A stretch of 64,000 nucleotides of DNA. Origin: Mycobacterium sp. 852002-40037_SCH5390672 (lineage in GTDB: Bacteria > Actinomycetota > Actinomycetes > Mycobacteriales > Mycobacteriaceae). The translations under genes and the position numbers were made by a program. Below, in pieces: positions 15,885 to 24,251 of the stretch. Each line of letters opens with the position of its first letter. The first letter of the stretch is position 1. Below the pieces are notes generated by a model. The model ran no database searches and was not told the DNA's origin. It saw nothing but the letters and a program-made list of their open reading frames with translations. The stretch lies in the NCBI RefSeq assembly GCF_001665875.1, contig NZ_LZTA01000069.1:124001-188000 (forward strand), given 5' to 3'.

Positions 15885-17069
15885 ATGACCTCGATCGCGG
15901 GCACAGAACACCGGGTTGTCGCGCTGGCCCGCGGTATGCGCGACCTGGTGGCGGCCGAAGCCGCCGAATCCGAACGGATGCGCACCCTCACTCCGGCGAT
16001 CGTCGATGCGATGTGGTCCAGCGGGCTGATGTCGGCGTTCAACCCGGCGGTGGCCGGTGGTGTCGAGCCGTCGTTCGCCGAGATGATCGAAACCTGGATC
16101 GAAATGTCTTGGCAAGATGGTTCATTCGGTTGGGTGGGGATCGCCAATCTGCCGTCGTCCTTCGCCGCGGCGGCGTACCTGCCCGACGAGGGCTTCGCCG
16201 AAGTGTTCACCGCGCACGACAACCGGGTCACCATGGGCGGCCAATTCTTTCCCAACGGACAGGGCGCCGCGGTCGACGGCGGTTACCGGGTGACGGGCGC
16301 ATGGAACTTCGGTTCGGGCATCGGTCACTCGCAATACGTTGCGGCCGGTTTCCTGCCGATGGACAACGGCGAGATGCGCTGGATCAGTGAGGGTTTCCCC
16401 GAGATGCGGATTGCCGTGATCCCGCGCGAGGAGATCAGTTTCAACGACGGCTGGTACGTGCAAGGCCTCAAGGGAACCGGTTCCTACGACTACAGCGCTC
16501 AGGAGGTGTTCGTACCCGAGCGCCGCACGTTTGAACTGTTCGTGCGGCAGCCCTACCGCGGGACATCTCCGGCCACCCGGATGGGACTGATGCCCGTCAC
16601 CGCAGCCGGCCACGCGTCGTGGGCACTGGGCGTGGCCAAAAGCATGCTCGACGATGTCCAGGAGCTGGCCGCGACGAAATTCCGGATGAGTGACATGGCA
16701 TCGCTGGCCAGCCGCCCCACCTTCCAGAAGGGCCTGGCACATCACCGCGCGGCCTGGCGCGCGGCTCGGCTGTTGGTGCTCGACGCGTTCACGTGCGCCG
16801 AGGCCGCCGTGGCGGCGGGGGAGGACCTGACACCGGCGCTTCGCGCCGACATGCGGGTGGCCGCGGTCTACGCCACCGACACGGCCCGAAGCTGCGCCGA
16901 ATGGGCGCATCTGGTCGCCGGGACCAGCGCGATCCGTGAGGGTAGCCGGTTGGAACGCGCCTTCCGCGACATCTACACCGGAACACAGCACGCCTTCATC
17001 AGCGAGAAGGTCGCCATCGACGCCGCACAGATCTGGCTCGGCATCATCGAGGACCAGCCCGGCTTGTAG
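15885..17069 (+). CDS. Acyl-CoA dehydrogenase-fold flavin monooxygenase (HsaA/HpaB-like)
   Basis: A 394-residue protein with the acyl-CoA dehydrogenase fold: helical N-terminal part, a beta domain (MGGQFFPNGQGAAVDGGYRVTGAWNFGSG) and a C-terminal four-helix part (RVAAVYATDTARSCAEWAHLVAGTSAIREGSRLERAFRDIYTGTQHAFIS). The GSGIGHS stretch and the GTGSYDYSAQEVFVP region are characteristic of the two-component flavin-dependent hydroxylase subgroup (HsaA, DszC-like), which take reduced flavin from a separate reductase; no reductase lies next to it. Substrate unknown. I start at ATG 15885; an in-frame GTG at 15864 is possible. It is divergent from the NYN gene. Confidence 0.85.
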   Translation: MTSIAGTEHRVVALARGMRDLVAAEAAESERMRTLTPAIVDAMWSSGLMSAFNPAVAGGVEPSFAEMIETWIEMSWQDGSFGWVGIANLPSSFAAAAYLPDEGFAEVFTAHDNRVTMGGQFFPNGQGAAVDGGYRVTGAWNFGSGIGHSQYVAAGFLPMDNGEMRWISEGFPEMRIAVIPREEISFNDGWYVQGLKGTGSYDYSAQEVFVPERRTFELFVRQPYRGTSPATRMGLMPVTAAGHASWALGVAKSMLDDVQELAATKFRMSDMASLASRPTFQKGLAHHRAAWRAARLLVLDAFTCAEAAVAAGEDLTPALRADMRVAAVYATDTARSCAEWAHLVAGTSAIREGSRLERAFRDIYTGTQHAFISEKVAIDAAQIWLGIIEDQPGL

Positions 17070-17120
17070 ATCGCGACGGCTCGGGTTTCGCTTAAGGGCT
17101 TGCGAACGTTGACGGATCTA

Positions 17121-17149
17121 CTGACGGGCACCCGGGTCCTCGTTACCAT
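17121..17149 (+). promoter_or_regulatory. Promoter of a probably leaderless epimerase gene
   Basis: CTGACG (17121-17126) and TACCAT (17144-17149) are spaced by 17 bases. The -10 ends six bases before ATG 17156 and there is no ribosome site, so the transcript is likely leaderless. Confidence 0.5.
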
Positions 17150-17155
17150 CAGCGC

Positions 17156-18058
17156 ATGCGCGGCTCAAAAATCCTGATCACCGGTCCGACCGGCCAGATT
17201 GCCACCCCCATCGCCCGGGCGCTCGCCGCCGACAACGAGGTCTGGGGCATCGCCCGTTTCACCGACCCCGCGGCGCGAGAACGCCTCGAGGAGGCGGGAA
17301 TCCGTTGCGAGAAGGTGAATCTGGCCGCTGGCGACTTCACCGGTCTGCCAACTGATTTCGACTATGTGCTCAACCTTGCGGTGGCCAAGAGCGGAAGCTG
17401 GGACAAGGATCTGGCGGCCAACGCGGAGTCGGTCGGCCTGTTGATGGCCCACTGCCGGGACGCGAAGGCCTTCCTGCACTGCTCGTCGGCCGCCGTTTAC
17501 GACCCTCCGGACGATGACCCGCGCAGCGAGCGTTCCGCCCTCGGCGACAACCACAAGCCACTCTTTCCCACGTACTCCATTTCCAAAATCGCCGGGGAAG
17601 TGGTCGCGCGGTCGGTGGCGCGCGTCCTCGGCCTACCCACCACGATCGCGCGGCTCAACGTTCCCTACGGCGACAACGGCGGGTGGCCGTTCTACCACAT
17701 GGAGATGATGCTGGGCGGTATCCCGATCCCCGTCCCACCCGGTGAACCGGCGCGCTACAACCCGATTCACGAAGACGACATCATCGCGACCATCCCCAAG
17801 CTGCTCGAGGTCGCATCGGTGCCGGCGACCACGGTCAACTGGTGCGGCGACCAGACCGTCAGCCTGCAGGAGTGGTGCGACTACCTCGGGTCGCTCGTCG
17901 GCACAGAGCCCATCTTCGAGGCGAGCGAGCAAGCGCTGCGAGGCAATCCGACCACCGTCGACCGGATGCACGAGCTCATCGGCGCCACCTCGGTCGACTG
18001 GCGCGACGGAATTCGCCGCATGGCAGCCAAGTTCCACCCGGACCTCGTGGGCGTCTAA
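17156..18058 (+). CDS. NAD-dependent epimerase/dehydratase (extended SDR)
   Basis: A 300-residue extended SDR. The Rossmann motif is GPTGQIATPIA at residues 9-19. The catalytic triad equivalents are in HCSSAAVYD (Ser) and YSISKIAGE (Tyr-x-x-x-Lys). NVPYGDNGGWPFYHMEMMLGG is the substrate-loop region and NPIHEDDI is the family's downstream motif. Enzymes of this type change sugar nucleotides or isoprenoid/steroid intermediates. The substrate cannot be named. A leaderless promoter precedes it, and it converges with the TetR gene. Confidence 0.88.
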   Translation: MRGSKILITGPTGQIATPIARALAADNEVWGIARFTDPAARERLEEAGIRCEKVNLAAGDFTGLPTDFDYVLNLAVAKSGSWDKDLAANAESVGLLMAHCRDAKAFLHCSSAAVYDPPDDDPRSERSALGDNHKPLFPTYSISKIAGEVVARSVARVLGLPTTIARLNVPYGDNGGWPFYHMEMMLGGIPIPVPPGEPARYNPIHEDDIIATIPKLLEVASVPATTVNWCGDQTVSLQEWCDYLGSLVGTEPIFEASEQALRGNPTTVDRMHELIGATSVDWRDGIRRMAAKFHPDLVGV

Positions 18059-18093
18059 CCCCGGTTGCGGCACAGACTTATTCGTCGACCTAG

Positions 18094-18663
18094 TCAAGCT
18101 CGGGCTTTGACGATGCGAGCCGCCGCCTCCACCGCGGCGGCGCGGCGGCGTGCGATGACTTCCGCGTCGGTGGTCGCCTCGTCGGGGTCGGGCCAATGCG
18201 CCCAGGAAAGCCCGATTCCGAACAGCAATACCAACAGTTGGCGAGGGTCCCACCACGGATCGACGTGACCGTCGAGCCGGGCCTGTTCCAGCGCGGCGAT
18301 GGCCGTATCGGGCGGAGATCCGCCGTCGAACTCCGGCTTGTCGAGGGGAAAGCCCTCTAGCCGCGCCCAGGTGATCATCCTCAGATGCTCCGGCCGGTTC
18401 TGGGCGAGATCGAATACGTCGCCGACGAACTCGGGTACGGCATCGGGGCGCAACAACACGGCACGGAAGAACTCCGCGCCGTCGGTGGCGACGACATCGC
18501 GAAACAGGGTTTCTTTGTCGCCGAAATGGGCGTACAGGCGTTCTTTGCTTGCACTGGCGGCTCGCGCGATGCGGTCGATCCGGGCTCCTGCCAGTCCGTA
18601 TTGCGCGAATTCCGCGCGAGCAGCAGCGAGAATTTCGCCGCGCAGCTCCGTGGTCGTCCTCAC
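18094..18663 (-). CDS. TetR-family repressor
   Basis: A 189-residue TetR regulator. The N-terminal HTH is clear: TELRGEILAAARAEFAQYGLAGARIDRIARAASASKERLYAHFGDKETLF. The C-terminal part is a helical ligand-binding domain ending in a charged tail. It is divergent from a methyltransferase-acyltransferase pair. A perfect 6-2-6 palindrome (ACGAACTGGTTCGT) at 18681-18694 lies 17 bases upstream of its start and next to the promoter of that pair, so both directions could be controlled by this protein. Confidence 0.92.
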   Translation of the reverse strand: MRTTTELRGEILAAARAEFAQYGLAGARIDRIARAASASKERLYAHFGDKETLFRDVVATDGAEFFRAVLLRPDAVPEFVGDVFDLAQNRPEHLRMITWARLEGFPLDKPEFDGGSPPDTAIAALEQARLDGHVDPWWDPRQLLVLLFGIGLSWAHWPDPDEATTDAEVIARRRAAAVEAAARIVKARA

Positions 18664-18680
18664 AGGTCCATCATAGGCGG

Positions 18681-18694
18681 ACGAACTGGTTCGT
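18681..18694. promoter_or_regulatory. Probable TetR operator, perfect palindrome
   Basis: ACGAAC-TG-GTTCGT lies in the 74-base gap between the divergent TetR and methyltransferase genes. A -10-like TATGGT follows at 18699-18704 in the forward direction. Confidence 0.6.
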
Positions 18695-18737
18695 TTGTTA
18701 TGGTGGGTAGGAGCACACTGGGAAGGGAGAAGAAGAC

Positions 18738-19562
18738 ATGGTGATGGGGATGGCCAAAAGTTTCGATCGGGCTGCTATTGCGACGATGCCGCGGGGTGGA
18801 CCCGATGCGTCGTGGCTAGATCGCCAATTCGAGACCACTGCGCTCGAGTACCTCGATCGCGACGACGTCGCCGACGAGGTCAAGCAGAAGGTCATCGGGA
18901 TGCTGGATCGGATCGGCACCCTGACCAACCAGCACGAGAATTGCGCGCGAATCGCCCTGGACGTTCTGGCCGACATACCGACCCCGCGCATCTTGGAGTT
19001 GGGCGCGGGTCACGGGAAGCTGTCCGCCAAGATCCTCGAGCTGCACCCCACGGCTACGGTCACGGTCTCCGATGTGGACCCCACCTCGGTGGCCAAGTTC
19101 AACGCGAGTGAGCTTGGAGCTCATCCCCGGGCGCAGGCCAAGGTGATCGACGCAACCGCGATCGACGCCCCGGACCACAGTTATGACCTGGTGGTGTTCG
19201 CGATGGCGTTTCACCACCTGCCGCCGGCGATCGCCTCTCGCGCCATCGCCGAGGCCACTCGGGTGGGGAAGCGGTTCTTGGTCATCGACCTCAAGAGGCG
19301 AACGCCGTTGGCCACCTTGCTGTTTCCGCTGGTGGCGCTGCCGGTGAACCTCGTGCTGTTACCGTGGTCCTGGATACAACCGAGTTTGCACGACGGGTTC
19401 ATCAGTGCACTGCGGGCATACAGTACATCGGCGCTCGAGGCCCTTGGCCACGCCGCGGGCCCGGGGGTACGGTTCGAGGTCCTGCCGTCGCCAAGGCGAC
19501 TCGGGATGCCCTCGAACGCTGTTTTGTTCTCGCGGACGGACGGAACCGCCAACCATGAGTGA
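18738..19562 (+). CDS. Class I SAM-dependent methyltransferase
   Basis: A 274-residue methyltransferase. SAM-binding motif I is ILELGAGHGKLS (around residue 88), followed by VTVSDVDPTSV (motif II acidic residue) and DLVVFAMAFHHLPP (post-motif). A hydrophobic stretch (LATLLFPLVALPVNLVLLPW) near residue 205 suggests membrane association, which suits a lipid substrate. Three in-frame ATG codons lie at 18738, 18744 and 18750; the first has a GGGAG ribosome site. Its end overlaps the acyltransferase gene by eight bases, and the pair probably forms one operon under the upstream TetR, perhaps for lipid modification. Confidence 0.88.
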   Translation: MVMGMAKSFDRAAIATMPRGGPDASWLDRQFETTALEYLDRDDVADEVKQKVIGMLDRIGTLTNQHENCARIALDVLADIPTPRILELGAGHGKLSAKILELHPTATVTVSDVDPTSVAKFNASELGAHPRAQAKVIDATAIDAPDHSYDLVVFAMAFHHLPPAIASRAIAEATRVGKRFLVIDLKRRTPLATLLFPLVALPVNLVLLPWSWIQPSLHDGFISALRAYSTSALEALGHAAGPGVRFEVLPSPRRLGMPSNAVLFSRTDGTANHE

Positions 19563-20409
19563 CGGGCCTGATCTCGTTGGCATCATGGAACCTAGCGAGC
19601 GCGTCCGGTCGCTGCGCCGGGTCCTTGATGCGGTGACCGACAGGTTGCACCCCGTCGTGAATCTGTCCCGGCCCTACGTCGATGGCCTGGAGAACCTCCC
19701 GCCCGACGGGCGATTCCTATTGGTGGGCAACCATACTCAGTTCGGTTCCGAAGTCTTTCTGATTCCTGACGCGGTGCGGCGCAGCATTGGAACCCGGGTG
19801 CGGCCACTGGCCGACCGGAATTTCGGACGACTGCGCGGATTGCCCGCCGATCTGATGGCGGCGTTCGGTGGGGTGATCGGCGCACCCGAGAGTGCCCGCG
19901 AACTGATGCGCCACGACGAAACCATCCTGGTGTTTCCCGGTGGCGGAGGCGAGATCGCGAAATTCAAAGGCGAGGAGTACATGCTGCGCTGGCAAGGGCG
20001 TTCCGGATTCGCCCGTCTCGCCGTGGAGAATGGGTACCCGATCGTGCCGGTCGGCCTGGTCGGGGGTGACGACGTCTACCGCAGTTGGACCACGCGCGAC
20101 AGCGCATACGCGAAATTCAGTGCGGCACTGAGCCGTAGACTGAGTGGCCGGACCGACATGGCGATGCCGTTGTTGCGGGGGATCGGACCCACACTCATCC
20201 CGCGGCCGCAGCGGATGTATCTGCGGTTCGGCGCCCCGATCGACACCACGACACCGCTAGGTGTCACGGACGAACAGTGGGTGGACATCGTCAAAGAGCG
20301 GACCCGACGGCAGTTGGAACACATGCTGGCCGACCTGATCCGGCTGCGTGGAAATGATCCCTACCGCGGGCTCAGCCCACTGGCGTGGCACAGCGCCACG
20401 ACGGCCTGA
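19555..20409 (+). CDS. Lysophospholipid acyltransferase-like protein (PlsC-fold, Rv1920-like)
   Basis: A 284-residue glycerolipid acyltransferase-family protein. The catalytic HX4D motif occurs in the degenerate form VGNHTQFGSE (His, with Glu where Asp is usual), followed by the substrate-binding VFPGGGGEIAKFKGEE block and YPIVPVGLVGGDDVY. The EVF region and the GxPxx pattern match the diacylglycerol-acyltransferase-like subgroup. ATG 19555 overlaps the preceding methyltransferase stop by eight bases, so translation is probably coupled. The protein probably transfers an acyl chain at the membrane; the acceptor is unknown. Confidence 0.85.
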   Translation: MSDGPDLVGIMEPSERVRSLRRVLDAVTDRLHPVVNLSRPYVDGLENLPPDGRFLLVGNHTQFGSEVFLIPDAVRRSIGTRVRPLADRNFGRLRGLPADLMAAFGGVIGAPESARELMRHDETILVFPGGGGEIAKFKGEEYMLRWQGRSGFARLAVENGYPIVPVGLVGGDDVYRSWTTRDSAYAKFSAALSRRLSGRTDMAMPLLRGIGPTLIPRPQRMYLRFGAPIDTTTPLGVTDEQWVDIVKERTRRQLEHMLADLIRLRGNDPYRGLSPLAWHSATTA

Positions 20410-20477
20410 AGGTCCCAAACACGGCGAGCGGGGCGCGGCCTTGGGCGATCTGCGGTCGGCGTGGCAGCATCACACGG

Positions 20478-20930
20478 GTGACCGGCACACCCGACGCGGC
20501 CGCGCAGCGCCTGCGCACCCTCGTCCTGTTGCGCCGCGTCCGGGACCGGATCGATCGGGACTACACGCGACCGTTGGACGTCGAAGCGCTCGCGCGCGGA
20601 GTGCACCTGTCCGCCGGCCACCTCAGTCGCGAATTCAGGTGCGCCTACGGCGAATCGCCGTACTCCTACCTGATGACGCGACGCATCGAGCGTGCGATGG
20701 CGCTGCTGCGCCGGGGCGACCTGAGCGTCACCGAGGTGTGCTTCGCGGTCGGTTGCTCGTCATTGGGCACCTTCAGCAGCCGGTTCACCGAACTGGTCGG
20801 TGTACCGCCCAGCACATACCGCAGCCGGTCGGCCGATGCGCTGGCGGGCATGCCACCATGCGTGGCCAAGCAGGTGATGAGACCGATCAGGAATCGAGAA
20901 GCGTCTGCCGTCGGACCGCACCTAGCCTGA
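20478..20930 (+). CDS. AraC-family HTH regulator, short form
   Basis: A 150-residue protein that is almost entirely the AraC double HTH: DYTRPLDVEALARGVHLSAGHLSREFRCAYGESPYSYLMTRRIERAMALL and SVTEVCFAVGCSSLGTFSSRFTELVGVPPSTYR. It has no separate effector domain, like the stand-alone short members of the family, so it probably recognises DNA together with a small ligand or acts constitutively. GTG 20478 is chosen because the HTH begins about 30 residues later and the upstream extension is low in family resemblance. It is followed closely by a VOC-fold gene at 20935 and may control it. Confidence 0.85.
   Translation: MTGTPDAAAQRLRTLVLLRRVRDRIDRDYTRPLDVEALARGVHLSAGHLSREFRCAYGESPYSYLMTRRIERAMALLRRGDLSVTEVCFAVGCSSLGTFSSRFTELVGVPPSTYRSRSADALAGMPPCVAKQVMRPIRNREASAVGPHLA
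20923..20928 (+). promoter_or_regulatory. -10-like element of VOC gene
   Basis: TAGCCT lies six bases before ATG 20935, inside the end of the AraC gene, in the leaderless pattern seen elsewhere in the window. Confidence 0.3.
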
Positions 20931-20934
20931 CCGC

Positions 20935-21345
20935 ATGAACATCACCATTCATTCGAGCTTCCTTCCCCACCAGGACCCGGAGTCGTCGCTTGCCTTCTAT
21001 CGCGACGTCCTCGGGTTCGAAGTTCGACTCGACGTCGGCAAGGGCACGATGCGCTGGATCACGGTCGGTCCGCCGAACCAGCCGGACACATCCATCGTCT
21101 TGAACCCACCGGCCGCCAACCCGGGCATCACCGACAATGAGCGCCGCACCATCGCCGAGATGATGGCCAAGGGCAGCTACGCCACACTGCTGCTGGCCAC
21201 CAAGGACCTCGACGGCACCTTCGAACGGCTGCAGGCCAACGAAGTTGACATCGTCCAGGAGCCCACCGACCAGCCCTACGGCATTCGCGACTGCGCCGTG
21301 CGCGATCCCGCGGGAAACCTCATTCGCATCCAAGAACTGCGCTGA
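20935..21345 (+). CDS. VOC-superfamily (glyoxalase/bleomycin-resistance-like) protein
   Basis: A 136-residue vicinal-oxygen-chelate protein. It has the paired beta-alpha-beta-beta-beta modules: SSLAFYRDVLGFEVRLDVG, then ATLLLATKDLDGTFERLQANEVDIVQEPTDQPYGIRDCAVRDPAGNLIRIQE, the latter containing the conserved DPAGNLI end. The family includes glyoxalases, dioxygenases and antibiotic-binding proteins. No substrate can be assigned. It sits directly after a short AraC regulator, a pairing seen in detoxification loci. Confidence 0.9.
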   Translation: MNITIHSSFLPHQDPESSLAFYRDVLGFEVRLDVGKGTMRWITVGPPNQPDTSIVLNPPAANPGITDNERRTIAEMMAKGSYATLLLATKDLDGTFERLQANEVDIVQEPTDQPYGIRDCAVRDPAGNLIRIQELR

Positions 21346-21394
21346 GCCCTCCGCGTGCGGATGCTTGACCAGCCGTGTGCACAATGCTAAGCAA

Positions 21395-21410
21395 GTGCTC
21401 AGCACTGAGC
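21395..21410. promoter_or_regulatory. Palindromic operator candidate before aldehyde dehydrogenase
   Basis: AGTGCT-C-AGCACT and GCTCAG-CA-CTGAGC are overlapping perfect inverted repeats in the 111-base gap before the aldehyde dehydrogenase start. They suggest a TetR-type site; the regulator is unknown. Confidence 0.45.
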
Positions 21411-21456
21411 GCATTGGGCGCTGGGGGCGCCACGACAGGCATACGAAAGGGTTCAG

Positions 21457-22911
21457 ATGACGGTGCAGGCGGTATTGGACGACATTCGCAAGCGCCCCGG
21501 CTCGGGGGACGTCATTCCGATCATCAACCCCGCGACCGAGGAGACGATCACCGAATTCACCGACTGCGGGCAAGAAGCGGTCAATGACGCCGCGGCGCGG
21601 GCGAAGGCGACCTTCGAGTCGGGTGTCTGGTCCGAGCTTCCGGGCCGCGAGCGGGCCAAGATCTTGTGGCGGATCGGGGACCTGATCGACGAACACGCCG
21701 AAGAATTCGCCCAGCTCGACTCGCTCAACACCGGCATGCCGTTGATGCAGGCCCAATTGCAGATGTCGACCTGTTCGGAGTTCTTCCGCTACTACGCCGG
21801 GTGGTGTTCGAAGATCAACGGCGTCGCCTACGACGTGAAAACCGACGGCATCGCGACCGACAACTACGTGAACATGCACGCCTATACGCTCAAAGAGCCC
21901 TACAGCGTGGTGGGCCTGATCTTCCCGTGGAACGGCCCGATCTTCAATGCCAGCGCGAAGCTTGCGCCGGCCCTGGCGGCGGGCGGCAGCCTGCTCGTCA
22001 AGCCCGCCGAGGAGACGCCGCTGTCGGCGCTGCTGTTGGACCGGCTCATCCACGAGGCGGGCGTGCCCGAGGGGGTCGTCAACCTGCTGACCGGTTACGG
22101 CCACACCGCGGGTGCCGCGATCACCGCGCACCCCGATGTCCAGAAGGTCGCCTTCACCGGCTCGACAGAGGTCGGCAAGGAGATCGTGCGGGCCTCGGCT
22201 GACAACCTGAAGAAGGTCACGCTCGAACTCGGCGGGAAATCGCCGGTGCTGATCTTCGACGACGCGAACCTGGACAACGCCATCATGATGGCGTCGCTGG
22301 GCATCTTCGTGCACTCCGGCCAGGGCTGCGTGTGCGGGTCGCGCATCTTCGCCCAGCGCGGCGTCTACGACCGGGTCGTGGAAGGCATTGCGATGATGGC
22401 GAATTCGTTCAAGCTCGGCGCCCCCAGCGAGGAGGGCTGCGTCAGCGGGCCGCTGATCAGCCAGAAGCAGCTGACCCGCGTCATGGGCTTCATCGACGAA
22501 GGCAAGAAGGACGGCGTCGAAGTGGTCACCGGCGGTCATCGCCTGGACCGCAAGGGCTACTTCGTCCACCCGACGGTGCTCACCAACGTCGACACGAGCA
22601 TGCGGCTGTACCAGCAGGAGATCTTCGGACCGGTGGTCACCATCCTGCCGTTCGACGACGAAGACGAGGCCGTGGCCCTGGCCAACGACACCACCTACGG
22701 CCTGGCGGCCACCGCGTGGACGGAGAACCTCGGTCGGGCCCACCGGATCATGCGGCGACTGCAGGCCGGCAGCGTGCAGGTCAACTGTCAGCTGGTCTTC
22801 GACCACGATGTGCCGTTCGGCGGCTACAAGCAGTCCGGCTGGGGTCACGAGTTCGGTAAAGAGGGCCTCGAGATCTACCTTAAGACGAAGTCGGTCTGGG
22901 CTCAGCTCTAG
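21457..22911 (+). CDS. Aldehyde dehydrogenase
   Basis: A 484-residue NAD(P)-dependent aldehyde dehydrogenase. The catalytic Cys is in SGQGCVCGSRIF, the general base Glu in LELGGKSPV, and the cofactor-binding FTGSTEVGKEI is intact. The C-terminal block QEIFGPVVTILPFDDEDEAVALANDTTYGLAATAW and FGGYKQSGWGHEFGKEG are typical of ALDH family proteins oxidising small or aromatic aldehydes. ATG 21457 is preceded by AAAGGGTTCAG. It stands upstream of an alpha/beta hydrolase by 17 bases and may share its transcript. The substrate is unknown. Confidence 0.93.
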   Translation: MTVQAVLDDIRKRPGSGDVIPIINPATEETITEFTDCGQEAVNDAAARAKATFESGVWSELPGRERAKILWRIGDLIDEHAEEFAQLDSLNTGMPLMQAQLQMSTCSEFFRYYAGWCSKINGVAYDVKTDGIATDNYVNMHAYTLKEPYSVVGLIFPWNGPIFNASAKLAPALAAGGSLLVKPAEETPLSALLLDRLIHEAGVPEGVVNLLTGYGHTAGAAITAHPDVQKVAFTGSTEVGKEIVRASADNLKKVTLELGGKSPVLIFDDANLDNAIMMASLGIFVHSGQGCVCGSRIFAQRGVYDRVVEGIAMMANSFKLGAPSEEGCVSGPLISQKQLTRVMGFIDEGKKDGVEVVTGGHRLDRKGYFVHPTVLTNVDTSMRLYQQEIFGPVVTILPFDDEDEAVALANDTTYGLAATAWTENLGRAHRIMRRLQAGSVQVNCQLVFDHDVPFGGYKQSGWGHEFGKEGLEIYLKTKSVWAQL

Positions 22912-22928
22912 GACGGCTTTGCCGTAAG

Positions 22929-23753
22929 GTGCTGACCATTCCTGAGGTCAAGCTGTCGCATGGCGTATTGCACTACCGGGATATCGGTTCCGGCCCGTGC
23001 ATCCTGCTGATCCACGGCTTGTTCGTCGACAGTCGAGTGTGGGATTGGCTGGTTCCGCTGCTGGCCCCGCGGGCACGTTGCGTCATGCCGGACCTTCCGC
23101 TGGGCGCGCACCGAATACCGATGGACGGCGACGCCGACCTGTCGCCGCCCGGACTGGCGCGGCTCGTCGCCGAGTTGATCCAGACGCTAGGGTTGCGCGA
23201 GGTCACGCTGCTGGGCAACGACACTGGCGGTGCCCTGTGCCAGATCCTGTGTGCGAACCACCCCGAACTCGTCGACCGCTTGGTGCTGACCAATTGCGAT
23301 GCGTTCGAACGCTTTCCGCCGGACGCAGTCCGCGCGATCGAGCGCGCCGGCGCGCGTATCCCGGGATCCATCGCGGCTCTCGACCGTATTCTGCGAGTGC
23401 GTCTGCTGCGGCGCGCGGCGCTCGCGGCTGTACCGGTGACGATGCGGCCGCTTCCGGATGCGTTGCTGGCCAGCTGGTTTGAAGCATTGCATGACCGACG
23501 CATCCGCGCCGACCTGCGCGCGGTGCTCGAAGGAATCTCGCCGAAACATACGCTGTCTGCGGCCGAGCGGTTGAAGACCTTCGAGCGCCCCGCGTTGATC
23601 GCTTGGGGGACCCGCGACCGATTCTTCCCGCTGAGCGACGCCCGCCGACTCGCCGGCACGTTGCCCCACGCACGATTGGAAACGATCGACGACGCGCGCA
23701 CGTACGTCCAAGTCGATCAGCCGCAGCGTATGGCCGAACTCATAACGAGCTGA
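22929..23753 (+). CDS. Alpha/beta hydrolase with Asp nucleophile and atypical His position
   Basis: A 274-residue alpha/beta hydrolase. The oxyanion segment HGLFVDSRVWDWLVPLLA follows the first strands, and the nucleophile elbow is LLGNDTGGALCQ, with Asp in place of Ser as in haloalkane dehalogenases and epoxide hydrolases. Where these families have the catalytic His (H-F/Y-V near the C-terminus), this protein reads DDARTYVQVDQPQRMAE, so the His is replaced. Activity is therefore uncertain. GTG 22929 is the only good start. It follows the aldehyde dehydrogenase by 17 bases and converges on a small membrane protein, with a strong hairpin between them. Confidence 0.8.
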   Translation: MLTIPEVKLSHGVLHYRDIGSGPCILLIHGLFVDSRVWDWLVPLLAPRARCVMPDLPLGAHRIPMDGDADLSPPGLARLVAELIQTLGLREVTLLGNDTGGALCQILCANHPELVDRLVLTNCDAFERFPPDAVRAIERAGARIPGSIAALDRILRVRLLRRAALAAVPVTMRPLPDALLASWFEALHDRRIRADLRAVLEGISPKHTLSAAERLKTFERPALIAWGTRDRFFPLSDARRLAGTLPHARLETIDDARTYVQVDQPQRMAELITS

Positions 23754-23760
23754 CCCAAAC

Positions 23761-23799
23761 ACGAACGTTCCGAGCCTGCAAGCGATTCGGAACGTTCGT
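23761..23799. terminator. Bidirectional hairpin terminator
   Basis: Perfect 13-bp arms ACGAACGTTCCGA and TCGGAACGTTCGT around a 13-base loop, between the convergent hydrolase and membrane protein genes. Confidence 0.8.
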
Positions 23800-23811
23800 C
23801 GCATCTTGCCG

Positions 23812-24084
23812 TCAAGATCCCTTGTTGTAGCGAGTCAGGAACCCGACGGACGCCACGGCGGCGGCGGTGCCGATCGCACCCCACAACACCAACTGGAAAG
23901 CCATCGCGCCGAAGAACCAGCCGAAGGTCATTCCGATGTACAGCATCCAGATCAGCCGGAAAAAGCTCCATACCGCGAGCAGACCGGTGCTGATCCCGAT
24001 GTACAGGCTGCGCTGGCGATCGACACGGTTGATCTGCTCTTGAATGCTGGTCGGCACGATGTTCATCTGCTGTCTTCCTTTCAT
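23812..24084 (-). CDS. Small membrane protein, two TM segments
   Basis: A 90-residue protein starting at ATG 24084, chosen because a near-perfect AAGGAGGTGG ribosome site precedes it by eight bases; an internal ATG at 24066 with a GGAAG site is a second possibility. Residues 30-52 and 56-80 are hydrophobic (RSLYIGISTGLLAVWSFFRLIW, MTFGWFFGAMAFQLVLWGAI), giving two membrane spans with a short N-terminal cytosolic stretch. It ends in FLTRYNKGS. No family or function is recognised. Confidence 0.75.
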   Translation of the reverse strand: MKGRQQMNIVPTSIQEQINRVDRQRSLYIGISTGLLAVWSFFRLIWMLYIGMTFGWFFGAMAFQLVLWGAIGTAAAVASVGFLTRYNKGS

Positions 24085-24251
24085 CGGGCACCACCTCCTT
24101 GGCGGCGTCATGCGGTAAGTACAGATGCGTCCGGCGGCTACCGATCCCAATCGCGCGTCCACTGTTGGCAAAACCGACCCGCACGTTCCGGGCCGGCGAC
24201 GTCGCGCGCGCTCTACCCTGCAGAAGGGGGCTGCGCAGAAGGGTTGGCTCG

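Noticed and set aside
20887-22848. A long open frame antisense to the aldehyde dehydrogenase
   Set aside because: It is a high-GC shadow of the dehydrogenase: low-complexity Arg/Val/Asp/Gly protein, no motifs, and no promoter or ribosome site.
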